Below, piece after piece: positions 16,508 through 24,999 of a stretch of DNA of 64,000 bases. A model generated the notes under the pieces. That model was given only the letters and a program-made list of their open reading frames with translations. It did not search any database and was not told the DNA's origin. Every line of letters begins with the position of its first letter. Position 1 is the stretch's first letter. The position numbers and the translations under genes are program-made. This DNA comes from Hamadaea tsunoensis DSM 44101 (GTDB lineage Bacteria; Actinomycetota; Actinomycetes; Mycobacteriales; Micromonosporaceae), in the NCBI RefSeq assembly GCF_000428945.1, contig NZ_AUAX01000029.1, positions 58,008 through 122,007 of the forward strand, given 5' to 3'.

Positions 16508-19234
16508 TTAGGTCATCGGCTCCGCCCGTATCAGTACCGCCGCGAGATCGGCCCTCGAAGCGACGCCGAGCTTCGGGTACGCCTTGTACAAATGGTAGCC
16601 AACCGTACGCGGGCTGAGGAACAGCTGGGCGGCGATGTCGCGATTGGACAGTCCGTTCGCGGCCAGCCGGACGACCTGCCGTTCCTGCGGTGTCAACGCC
16701 GTCAGCGGATCGGCGTTCGCGTCGCCTGCGGATCGCGGGGCGTACCCGGCGGCGCGCAGCTCGTCCCCGGCGCGGGTCTGCCAGCCGGCGGCCGCGAGCC
16801 GGTGGAACATCTCGTCGGCGGCGGTCAGCTGGACGGCCGCCTCGGCCCGCCGTTGCCGCCGCCGCAGCCATTCGCCGTACAGCAGGCGGGTACGGGCGTG
16901 CTCGATCGGGTACGCGTCGGCCGCGTGCAGCGCGAGCGCGCGTTCGTAGTGCGGTTCGGGGTCCGCCGCGAGCAGCGCCGCGCAGCGTTCGGCCACGGCC
17001 AGCGCCCACGGCTGCCGTGTCGCCTGCGCCCAGGCGGTGAACGTGGCGGCGGCCTCGCCCGCCTGTTCGGGGCGGCCGAGGCGGCCGGCGGCTTCGACGA
17101 GGTCGGGAAGCGTGTACAGCTGGAGGCTGACGCTGTGCCGGGCCGGACCGCCGGCCGCCGCCAGCAGACGGTCGAGCGCGCTGTCGTAGCGGCCCTGCTG
17201 CAGGTCGAGAATGGTCAGGGCGTGTTCGGCCCAGCCGGTGGCGGAGGCCCACTGCCGCTGCCCGGACGCGGCCAGGGCCTGCCGGGCGGCGGTCCGGGCG
17301 GCCTCGTCCCGGCCGTGGACGGCGTGCATCCAGGCGGTCAGCCCGGTCAGGTGGCCGCGGCGGTGGTGCTGGCGGGTGTCGGTGGCGATGCGCAGGGCTT
17401 CGTCCCGGGCGGCGAGGGCCTCCTCGGGTTCACCCAGCAGCTGGTGGGCGACGGCCAGCAGGCCCAGCGGCTGGGGCAGCAGCGTCGCCCGGCCGTCCCG
17501 GTAGCAGTCGGCGACCAGGACGGTGGCGAGCTCGCGGACCCGCCGGTGGTCGCCGAGCAGCAGAGCGGCGTGGGCGGCGGCCAGGCGCTGCGGCACCGGC
17601 ACCCGCGGGTCGTCGGCCGCGTCCACATAGGCCGCCAGGTCGGCGACGGCGGCGGCCGGATCCCCGGCGGCGGCCCGGCGCAGACCGGCGACCAGCCCGG
17701 TCAGCGGCCCGCCGGCCGACTGCGCCAACCGGTCGAGGATCTCCAGCTGCTCGGAGCCGTGCGGGCCGCTCCAGGCGTACACGGCGGCGCGGGCGACGAC
17801 CGAGGCCAGGAAGTCCGGCATCCCGGCGGCGGCCGGGACCGCGTCGTCGACGAGGATGCGCGCCGCGGCGAGGGGCGTGCCGCGTTCGAACTCCAGCAGT
17901 GCCCGGACCCCGGCCAGCCGCCGGATCGACGCCGGGTCGCCGTCGTGTCGGCCGGCCCGCCGGGCCAGCTCCTCGGACCGTTCCAGCTGGCCGGCCTCCA
18001 GCGCGGTGGCGGCCGCGTACCCGAGCCGCCGGAACCGGTCCACGGATGCGCCGGACAGGGTGGCGGCGCGCTCCGCCGTGGACGACGCGATGGACAGCGC
18101 CGCCCGCAGATCGGCCCGTTCGCACACCCCGTCGAGGGCCTCGGCCAGCTCGTCGTCGACACCGGTCGTGGCCGCGGCCCGGTGCAGCAGGCCACGGTCG
18201 CCGCCGGCGGTCTCGGCGAGCGCCCGGTGGGCGTCGACGCGTTCCTTGATGTCGGCGCCGACCTGGGCCGCGACCCGGACCAGCGGATGCCACAAGGCGA
18301 TCCGCGCGTCGTCGGTCCGGATCAGCCGGGCCTGTTCCAGGAGCGCGAAGTCGTCGAGCGTGCCACCGGCCACCGCGGCAGCTGCCAGGATCGAGGGCCG
18401 GTCGTCGTCGCCCGCCACCGCCGTGACGAGCAGGCACCTGCGGGCCGCGGGCGGCAACGCCGAGATCCGGTCGCGGAAGCCGCGCAGCACCCGGCTGGGC
18501 AGCGTACCGGGTTCCACGAACGCCGGGGTCAGGGCCGCGAATCCGCCGGCCCGCTGCTCGGGGGTCAGCGACCGCGGCAGCTCCAGCAGCGCGAGCGGGT
18601 TGCCCTCCGCCTCCCTCAGCATCTGATCGCGTACGCCGAGCGCGAGGTCGGCGCTGTGTTCGGCGAGCAGCTGTTCGGCGGCGTCCGCGGGCAGTCCGGT
18701 CAGGTGCAGCTCGGGCAGTCCCGGCGTCTCGGTGAACCCGCCGTCGTCGCGGGCGGCGAAGACCACCGCGACCGGTTCGGCGTGCAGCCGGCGTACGGCG
18801 AACAGCAGCGCGTCGGCGGACTCGCGGTCCAGCCATTGGGCGTCGTCGACCAGGCACAGCAGCGGCCGGTCGGCGGACAGGTCGGCGAGCAGGGTCAGCA
18901 CGCCCAGGCCGACCTGGAACCGGTTGGCGGCGTCGGCCGACAGCCCCAGCGCGCCGCGCATCGCCGTGCGCTGGGCCGGCGGGAGGGTGTCGATCCGGTC
19001 GAGGACCGGGCGCAGCAGCAGGTGCGCCGCGGCGTACGGCAGCTCCGCCTCGGTCGGCACGCCGGTGACCCGCAGCACGGCCAGGCCGGTCGCGGCGGTC
19101 TCGGCGAGGTCGTCGAGCAGGGCGGTCTTGCCGATGCCCGGCGCGCCGCGGACGACCAGGGCGGCGGACCGGCCGGCGCGGACGTCGCCGAGCACGGCCC
19201 GCAGCCGCGCACGTTCCTCGTCGCGTCCGCGCAA
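16508..19234 (-). CDS. Large ATP-binding LuxR-family regulator (LAL)
   Basis: A 908-residue regulator. An AAA/NACHT-type ATPase opens it (LRGRDEERARL, Walker A GAPGIGKTALL near residue 30, Walker B-like LLCLVDDAQWLD), a long alpha-helical TPR-like middle follows, and a C-terminal LuxR helix-turn-helix (LTPQERQVVRLAANGLSNRDIAAQLFLSPRT in parts) closes it. The TTG start at 19234 is decided by a near-perfect ribosome-binding site GGAGGTG seven bases upstream; the longer open frame to 22285 is antisense to the glycan operon. It is divergent from that operon across 192 bases, so it may control it (inference). Confidence 0.88.
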   Translation of the reverse strand: MRGRDEERARLRAVLGDVRAGRSAALVVRGAPGIGKTALLDDLAETAATGLAVLRVTGVPTEAELPYAAAHLLLRPVLDRIDTLPPAQRTAMRGALGLSADAANRFQVGLGVLTLLADLSADRPLLCLVDDAQWLDRESADALLFAVRRLHAEPVAVVFAARDDGGFTETPGLPELHLTGLPADAAEQLLAEHSADLALGVRDQMLREAEGNPLALLELPRSLTPEQRAGGFAALTPAFVEPGTLPSRVLRGFRDRISALPPAARRCLLVTAVAGDDDRPSILAAAAVAGGTLDDFALLEQARLIRTDDARIALWHPLVRVAAQVGADIKERVDAHRALAETAGGDRGLLHRAAATTGVDDELAEALDGVCERADLRAALSIASSTAERAATLSGASVDRFRRLGYAAATALEAGQLERSEELARRAGRHDGDPASIRRLAGVRALLEFERGTPLAAARILVDDAVPAAAGMPDFLASVVARAAVYAWSGPHGSEQLEILDRLAQSAGGPLTGLVAGLRRAAAGDPAAAVADLAAYVDAADDPRVPVPQRLAAAHAALLLGDHRRVRELATVLVADCYRDGRATLLPQPLGLLAVAHQLLGEPEEALAARDEALRIATDTRQHHRRGHLTGLTAWMHAVHGRDEAARTAARQALAASGQRQWASATGWAEHALTILDLQQGRYDSALDRLLAAAGGPARHSVSLQLYTLPDLVEAAGRLGRPEQAGEAAATFTAWAQATRQPWALAVAERCAALLAADPEPHYERALALHAADAYPIEHARTRLLYGEWLRRRQRRAEAAVQLTAADEMFHRLAAAGWQTRAGDELRAAGYAPRSAGDANADPLTALTPQERQVVRLAANGLSNRDIAAQLFLSPRTVGYHLYKAYPKLGVASRADLAAVLIRAEPMT

Positions 19235-19426
19235 GGGCCCACCTCCAAGATCCGCGTGCGATGGTACGCGCCCGCGAGACCGGTTCGCGTTCCGCGGAAG
19301 ACGACGCCCGGGCGACCGCGCATCCACTGTGGATGACGCGTCGGACCTGCGTGTTTGCGCGTTTCCCGGGTCGGGTCCGGGCATAATCCTCTGCGCGAGG
19401 TGACGCAATCGACTCCAGGGGGATGG

Positions 19427-20356
19427 ATGCTCGCACGACGGGCGGTTCACGCGGCGGTCCTCGGGGCGCGGAAGCTGCTGTGGGGGACTCCGATCAGCCG
19501 CCTCGCGGTGACCGAGCGCCTCTACCGGGCGGCGATCCGGGCCATGTACGGCAGCGGTGAACGTGAAGCCCTCTACAAGGGACACCGTCTCACCGTCCCG
19601 TGCGCGGACGCGACGATCGTGCCGGGCATCCTCGGCGGCTACTACGAGTCGCTGGAGCTGGACATCTTCGCCGAGGCGTGCCGGGACGCGGCCACGGTCC
19701 TCGACGTCGGCGCGAACCTGGGCCTGTACGCGGTCCACGCCGCCCGCCACGCCCGCCCGGGTGCCCAGGTGCACTGCTTCGAACCGGTGCCGGCGAACGT
19801 GGAGCGGCTGCGGCGCAACCTGGCCGCCAACGGCGCGACGGCGATCGTCCACGAGGCCGCCGTCGGGGCGCGGCCCGGTTCGCTGGACCTGTTCCTGGCC
19901 CGCCACAACGTCGGTACCCATTCCGCGTCGGCGGAACTCAGCGGCGGTGCGGTCCGTTGCACCGTACCGATGATCACGGTGGACGGCGTGGCGGCCGATC
20001 TGCCCCGGGTGGACATCCTGAAGATCGACATCGAGGGCTACGACGGGTACGCGCTGCGGGGCGCCGCGGGCACGATCGAGCGGGACCGCCCGACCCTGTT
20101 CCTGGAGTACTCGCCCCGGGCGCTGCGCGCGTGCGGATTCGATCCGGCCGACTTCGCCGGGCCGCTGCGCGGGTACGCGTACTGCCTGGCGGTCGACGAG
20201 ATCGGCCGGACCGTGCACGTGCTGGACGTCGACGGCCTGGACGACGTCCCGGCGCGGGCGGCGAATCTCGTGGTGACCGACGACGCCGATCTCGTCGGCC
20301 GGGCGCTGGCCCTGGCCGGATCGGCGCGGAAGGTGGACACGCCGATCACGCGGTAA
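19427..20356 (+). CDS. FkbM-family SAM-dependent methyltransferase
   Basis: A 309-residue methyltransferase. SAM motif I is VLDVGANLGLYAVHAA (near residue 90), followed by the FkbM block CFEPVPANVERLRRNL and the acidic DILKIDIEGYDGYAL. FkbM enzymes O-methylate sugars or polyketides. Start ATG 19427 is preceded by AGGGGGAT; an ATG four bases earlier is out of frame. A CATAAT -10-like box lies at 19382. Its place at the head of a glycosyltransferase run suggests glycan methylation. Confidence 0.88.
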   Translation: MLARRAVHAAVLGARKLLWGTPISRLAVTERLYRAAIRAMYGSGEREALYKGHRLTVPCADATIVPGILGGYYESLELDIFAEACRDAATVLDVGANLGLYAVHAARHARPGAQVHCFEPVPANVERLRRNLAANGATAIVHEAAVGARPGSLDLFLARHNVGTHSASAELSGGAVRCTVPMITVDGVAADLPRVDILKIDIEGYDGYALRGAAGTIERDRPTLFLEYSPRALRACGFDPADFAGPLRGYAYCLAVDEIGRTVHVLDVDGLDDVPARAANLVVTDDADLVGRALALAGSARKVDTPITR

Positions 20357-20363
20357 GGATAGA

Positions 20364-20442
20364 AAAAACCCGTATTGCCCGATATCGCACCCGATTCCGC
20401 TACAGTACGTGTTGGTGCGAATACAGACAATACGGGGGTTTT
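20364..20442 (+). promoter_or_regulatory. Promoter with long inverted repeat before the LPXTG gene
   Basis: AAAAACCCGTATTG (about 20364-20377) and CAATACGGGGGTTTT (20428-20442) are inverted copies about 50 bases apart. The right arm contains the GGGGG ribosome-binding site of the next gene. Between the arms is a good -10 box TACAGT (20401-20406) with TTGCCC at 20375 as a distant -35. If transcription begins near 20412 only the right arm is in the mRNA, so the pair more likely acts as DNA (operator); if transcription starts upstream, it could mask the ribosome-binding site. Confidence 0.5.
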
Positions 20443-20443
20443 C

Positions 20444-21010
20444 ATGAGGCTCGGCCGCTCTGCGACGCCAGCTCACCGAAGTGCAGGATGGCAACCGAAG
20501 GTGGCCGCCGCGATGCTGTTCACCGGTGCCGCTCTGGTGCTGTCCGCGGCCCCGGCCGCCGCCCAGGCCGTCCAGCAGCCGGTCACCGGCGTGGCGGCGC
20601 TGGCTCCGGCGTACCCGGTGCAGAACGGCGACCTGGCGATCATCAGCGGCGCGCCCGCGTCCGGCAACACCATCACCGTACGCGGAAAAGGCTTCGCCCC
20701 CGGCTCGCAGGAGGAGCTCACGGTGGCGTCCCAGACGATCGCGCTGGGCACCTTCACCGCCAACGGCAGCGGGACCACGACCGCCACGGTCACCCTGCCG
20801 TCGCTGGAGGCGGGCACGCACACGCTGACGATGCAGGGCGCGCTCGCCGGCGGCGGCACCCTGATCCTGACCGCGGACTTCACGGTCGGGGAGTCCCTGC
20901 CGACGACCGGTTCCAACCTGCCGATCCGCCTCGCGGTGATGGGCGCCGGCCTGGTGGCCGTCGGCGCGCTGCTCGTGTCGCGGCGGATGCGGCGGCATGG
21001 CTGGTCCTGA
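20444..21010 (+). CDS. Cell-wall-anchored LPXTG surface protein
   Basis: A 188-residue secreted protein. A signal peptide ends near residue 40 (LVLSAAPAAAQA), a Thr/Gly-rich beta domain follows (TITVRGKGFAPGSQEEL), and the C-terminus is a complete sorting signal: LPTTG, a hydrophobic stretch, then RRMRRH. Sortase would attach it to peptidoglycan. Its end overlaps the flippase-fusion start by 14 bases, so it belongs to the glycan operon and may be the protein decorated by it (inference). Confidence 0.9.
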   Translation: MRLGRSATPAHRSAGWQPKVAAAMLFTGAALVLSAAPAAAQAVQQPVTGVAALAPAYPVQNGDLAIISGAPASGNTITVRGKGFAPGSQEELTVASQTIALGTFTANGSGTTTATVTLPSLEAGTHTLTMQGALAGGGTLILTADFTVGESLPTTGSNLPIRLAVMGAGLVAVGALLVSRRMRRHGWS

Positions 21011-23117
21011 ACTGCTGGACGCCCGTACAAGTGACGACCGCCGGCCCGCGCCGGCGGTCGTCGCCACACCACGGTGCCCACCCGGCGGAGCGAAGCTGTT
21101 CTTCCTGATCTGCCTCGGCCTCACGGCCGTCGGCAACGCGGTCTTCCACGCCGTCACCAGCCGCGTGCTGGGCCCGGACGCGTACGGGGCCGTGGGTTCG
21201 TTCCTCGTCGTGATGGCCGTCCTGGCGGTGCCGGCCACCGTCGCCGAGACCCTGCTGACCTCGGCCGTGGCGCGCGCGTACCAGGCCGGGCGGCCGATCC
21301 GGGTGGCGCCTGCCGTGCTGCGGGCGGCCATCTGCGGCCTGGTGGTCGGCTCCGCCGTCTTCCTGTGCGCCCCGGTCCTCAGCTCCTTCCTGCACCTGGG
21401 CTCCCCGGCCTCGGTGTGGTGGCTGGCCGCGTACTGCGTACCGCTGGCCCTGGAGACCGTGCCGTGGGGCGTCCTGTGCGGACGGACGCGCTTCGGCGCC
21501 GCGGGCCTGGCCTCCCTCACCGGTACGCTCGCCCGGCTGGTCATCGTCGTCGCCCTGGCCGGGTTCGGGGTGCCCGGAGTCATCGCCGCGGTCGTGGTCG
21601 CCGACGTGATCCGGCTCGGCCTGCTGTGGCTGTACGCGCGCCGCCGCCCCGCCGCCGTGGCCGGCCCGGCCGAGACCCTCGACGTGCCCGCCGACCGCCT
21701 GCTGTCGGGCCTGGCCGCGCTCGGCGGCGGCTGGCTGCTGCTCGGCGCGGACACGATGCTGGCCCGGCACTGGTTCACTCCCACCGCGTCCGGCTGGTAC
21801 GCGGCCGCGAGCACCGCCGCGCACGGCACCTTCCTGCTCGCCGGGATGGTGTGCCTGCTGGCCGTCCCGCAGTTCGCGGCCGGATCGCCGGTCGCGGCCC
21901 GCCGGACGTTGCGGCGTACCCAGGCGCGGGTCGTCGCCCTCGGCGCGGCCGCCGCCCTCGGCCTCGTCGTCGTCGGGCCGCTCGTCGTCGGCGCGGTCTT
22001 CGGGACTGGGTTCGCCGCGAGCCGTACGCTGCTGGCGCTGCTGGCCGTGGGGACCATGGGCATCAACGCGATCTGGTTGCAGGCCCAGTTCCAGCTGGCC
22101 CGGGCCGGCACCGGCACCCTGCTGCCGTGGCTCAGCCTCGCCCTGATCGCGGTCGGCGCCGCCGTCTGGCACGGTACGCCGACGCAGCTGGCGACCGTGG
22201 TCGCCGCCGGCTCGTGGGCCGGGGCGGCCATCGCCCTGCGGTACGCGTGGAGCGCCCCCGTCGAAGCCGTCCGGCCGCCCGCCACCGCGCCGGCGACCGT
22301 GGACCTGACCGTCGTCGTGCCGTACTACAACCCGGGTGATCTGCTGCGCCCCAACGTCGTCAACCTCCTGACGTCGCTGGGGGACTCCGGGGTCACCTTC
22401 GAGGTGATCACCGTCGGCGACGGGTGCACCGACGGCAGCCCGGCCACCATCGACGACCTCGACCCCGGCCTGGTCCGGCGGATCTCCCTGTCACGCAACG
22501 GCGGCAAGGGCAGCGCGCTGCGTACGGGGCTGCGGGAGGGGCGCGGGCGCTACATCGGGTTCATCGACGCCGACGGCGACCTCGATCCGCTGCACTGGCA
22601 GACGTTCCTGGAACTGATCCGGCTCTACCGCCCCGACATGGTCATCGGCTCCAAACGCCACCCGCTGTCCGAAGTGGACGCGTACCGGGGGGTGGCGCGG
22701 CGGCTGTGCTCGGCCGGCTACCAGGGCCTGGTCCGGGTGCTGTTCCCGCACCTGCCGGTCAGCGACACCCAGGTCGGCATCAAGGTCTTCCGCCGCGAAC
22801 TGCTCGCCGAGGTCCTGCCGCGGACGGTCGAACGCGGCTTCGTGTTCGACCTCGAACTGCTCGTCGCGGCCCGCCGCGGCGGCTACCGGCGCATCCTCGC
22901 CGCGCCGGTCAGCGTCCGGCACAACGGCCGCTCCACGATCCGCTGGCACGCCGTGTGGCACATGGCCGCCGGCACCCTCGCCATCGCCCGGCGGCTCTAC
23001 CTCGAAGGCCGCTACGACATCCCCCGACCCCCGGCCGCCGAGCGGCCCGCCGCCTCGCCGGCGCCGGCCGAACCCCCGTCCGCCGCCCGCCCCGACCTCC
23101 CGATGGGTACCCGATGA
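20997..23117 (+). CDS. Flippase-like membrane protein fused to GT2 glycosyltransferase
   Basis: A 706-residue fusion. Residues ~30-430 are a polytopic MATE/MOP-like flippase (about 12 hydrophobic segments, opening with LFFLICLGLTAVGNAVFH). Residues ~435-680 are a GT2 domain of dolichol-phosphate-mannose-synthase type: LTVVVPYYNPG, DGCTDGS, FIDADGDLDP with the DxD motif, and DTQVGIKVFRR. A Pro/Ala-rich tail follows. One polypeptide may make a lipid-linked sugar and move it across the membrane. It overlaps both neighbours, the next as ATGA. Confidence 0.85.
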   Translation: MAGPELLDARTSDDRRPAPAVVATPRCPPGGAKLFFLICLGLTAVGNAVFHAVTSRVLGPDAYGAVGSFLVVMAVLAVPATVAETLLTSAVARAYQAGRPIRVAPAVLRAAICGLVVGSAVFLCAPVLSSFLHLGSPASVWWLAAYCVPLALETVPWGVLCGRTRFGAAGLASLTGTLARLVIVVALAGFGVPGVIAAVVVADVIRLGLLWLYARRRPAAVAGPAETLDVPADRLLSGLAALGGGWLLLGADTMLARHWFTPTASGWYAAASTAAHGTFLLAGMVCLLAVPQFAAGSPVAARRTLRRTQARVVALGAAAALGLVVVGPLVVGAVFGTGFAASRTLLALLAVGTMGINAIWLQAQFQLARAGTGTLLPWLSLALIAVGAAVWHGTPTQLATVVAAGSWAGAAIALRYAWSAPVEAVRPPATAPATVDLTVVVPYYNPGDLLRPNVVNLLTSLGDSGVTFEVITVGDGCTDGSPATIDDLDPGLVRRISLSRNGGKGSALRTGLREGRGRYIGFIDADGDLDPLHWQTFLELIRLYRPDMVIGSKRHPLSEVDAYRGVARRLCSAGYQGLVRVLFPHLPVSDTQVGIKVFRRELLAEVLPRTVERGFVFDLELLVAARRGGYRRILAAPVSVRHNGRSTIRWHAVWHMAAGTLAIARRLYLEGRYDIPRPPAAERPAASPAPAEPPSAARPDLPMGTR

Positions 23118-24208
23118 AGATTCTCATCCTCAACTGGAAAGACCTCGCCCACCCGGCCGCCGGCGGCGCCGAGATCTACACCCACGAGGTCGCCCGCCGC
23201 TGGGTCCGCGACGGCCACGCCGTCACCCTCGTCTGCGCCGCCGTCGCCGGGCGCCCGGAGTCCGAAGTGGTCGACGGCGTCCTGGTGCGGCGCATGGGCA
23301 GCCGCCTCGGCGTCTACGGCGCGGCCCGCCGCTGGTACGCCGACCACGGCCGGGGCCGCTTCGACGTGGTCATCGACGAGGTGAACACCAAGCCGTTCGG
23401 CGCGGCCACCTGGGCCGCCGGCACCCCCGTCGTCGGCCTGATCCACCAGGTGTGCCGGGAGATCTGGCACGCCCAGGTCAACCCGCTGCTCGCCCCGGTC
23501 GGCCGGTACCTGCTCGAACCCCGGTGGCTGAGCCGGTTCCGCGGCACCCCGGTGGTGACCGTCTCCCCGTCCAGCGCGGCGTCCCTGGCCGAGCACGGCC
23601 TGAGCGACATCACCGTCGTCCCGCCCGGCCTCGACCTGCGGCCGCGGCCCGACGTCACCCGGGCGGCCGCGCCGACGCTCATCTCGGTCGGCCGGCTCAG
23701 CCCGACCAAGCGGCCCGAGCACATCCTGGCCGCGCTGCGCCTGGTCCGCCGGTCCATCCCCGACACCGAGCTGTGGTTCGTCGGCGACGGGCCGCTGCGC
23801 GACCGGCTGACCCGCCACGCGCCGGCCGGCGTACGGTTCTTCGGCCGCGTCGGCGACGAGACCCGCGACGAGCTCCTCGCCCGCGCCCACGTCCACGTCA
23901 TCACCTCGGTCCGCGAGGGCTGGGCCATGGTCGTCGACGAGGCCGCCGCCATGGGCACCCCCACCATCGGCTACGACCGGCCGGGCCTGCGCGACTCGAT
24001 CCCGTCCGCCGCCGGCGTCCTGACCGCCCCGAACCCCGCCGCGCTCGCCGAGGAGATCACCGCCCGGCTGCCCGGCCACGTCGAGCAGCCCGCCCCCGCC
24101 GGCTGGCGCGGCGGCACCGCCGACTGGGACCTCGTCGCCGAACGGCTGCTGGCCGCGATCGCGTCGCGTACCGGGCTGGCCCTCACGCTGACCGGAGCCC
24201 GCCGATGA
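23114..24208 (+). CDS. GT4-type glycosyltransferase
   Basis: A 364-residue GT-B enzyme: donor-independent N-half with HPAAGGAEIYTHEVARRW, C-half with VGRLSPTKRPEHILAAL and the EX7E-type motif REGWAMVVDEAAAMGTP that binds the nucleotide-sugar. It starts within the fusion gene's stop and ends within the next start (both ATGA), so translation is coupled. It probably adds a hexose to a lipid-linked or surface glycan. Confidence 0.92.
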   Translation: MKILILNWKDLAHPAAGGAEIYTHEVARRWVRDGHAVTLVCAAVAGRPESEVVDGVLVRRMGSRLGVYGAARRWYADHGRGRFDVVIDEVNTKPFGAATWAAGTPVVGLIHQVCREIWHAQVNPLLAPVGRYLLEPRWLSRFRGTPVVTVSPSSAASLAEHGLSDITVVPPGLDLRPRPDVTRAAAPTLISVGRLSPTKRPEHILAALRLVRRSIPDTELWFVGDGPLRDRLTRHAPAGVRFFGRVGDETRDELLARAHVHVITSVREGWAMVVDEAAAMGTPTIGYDRPGLRDSIPSAAGVLTAPNPAALAEEITARLPGHVEQPAPAGWRGGTADWDLVAERLLAAIASRTGLALTLTGARR

Positions 24209-24999
24209 GCGCCGCCGTCACCGTCGTCGTGCCCACCCGCGACACCGCGCGTACGCTCGCCGCCTGCCTGGCCAGCATCCGCGCCCAGACCCACCCGGCC
24301 GTCGAGCTCATCGTGGTCGACAACTTCTCCACCGACGGTACGCCCGACGTCGCCGCCGAGTACGCGGACCTTGTCATCCACTGTGGACCGGAACGCAGCG
24401 CCCAGCGCAACGCCGGCCTGCGCGCCGCGACGGGGGAGGTCATCGCCTTCATCGACGCCGACATGGTCCTGGAACCGCCGTTGCTCGCCGAAGCCGTCGA
24501 CCTGCTGGGCGCCGACCCGGCCCCGGGTGCGGTCGTGCTCACCGAACGCAGCTTCGGCACCGGATTCCTGGCGTCCTGCCGGGAACTGGAGAAGCGGCTC
24601 TACATCGGAGCCCGTGGCGTCGAGGCCAGCCGGGTCTTCCTGCGGGCGGCCCTCGACCAGGTCGGCGGCTTCGACGAGGAGCTGATGGCCGGCTTCGAGG
24701 ACTGGGACCTCGACGACCGGATCGCCGCCGCCGGGTACGCCGTCGCGCGTACCACCGGCTTCGTCTGGCACGACGAAGGCCGGATCAACCTGCGCCACCA
24801 GTTCCGCAAGAAGCGGTGGTACGGCCGGACCCTGCGCGCGTACGCCGGCCGGCAGACCCGCCGGTCCCTGTCGCCGACCGCGCTGGTCTCGCAGCCCGGA
24901 CTGCTGCTGCGCCGGCCGCACCACGCCGCGGGCCTGGCCGTCCTCAAAGGCGTCGAGTACGCCGGGCTGCTCGCCGGCGCCGCCCGCCGTGCCGGATGA
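24205..24999 (+). CDS. GT2-family glycosyltransferase
   Basis: A 264-residue GT-A enzyme: VTVVVPTRDTARTLAACLASI, DNFSTDGT, the DxD-type FIDADMVLEPP, and the acceptor-side GFEDWDLDDRI. A basic C-terminal part (RHQFRKKRWYGRTLR) may contact membrane. It overlaps the genes on both sides by four bases. Confidence 0.92.
   Translation: MSAAVTVVVPTRDTARTLAACLASIRAQTHPAVELIVVDNFSTDGTPDVAAEYADLVIHCGPERSAQRNAGLRAATGEVIAFIDADMVLEPPLLAEAVDLLGADPAPGAVVLTERSFGTGFLASCRELEKRLYIGARGVEASRVFLRAALDQVGGFDEELMAGFEDWDLDDRIAAAGYAVARTTGFVWHDEGRINLRHQFRKKRWYGRTLRAYAGRQTRRSLSPTALVSQPGLLLRRPHHAAGLAVLKGVEYAGLLAGAARRAG

Noticed and set aside
16508..22285. A continuous 1925-residue minus-strand frame
   Set aside because: Only 16508-19234 is a real LuxR-family gene with a clear ribosome-binding site; the rest is antisense to the FkbM and LPXTG genes and has low-complexity Arg/Ala composition.
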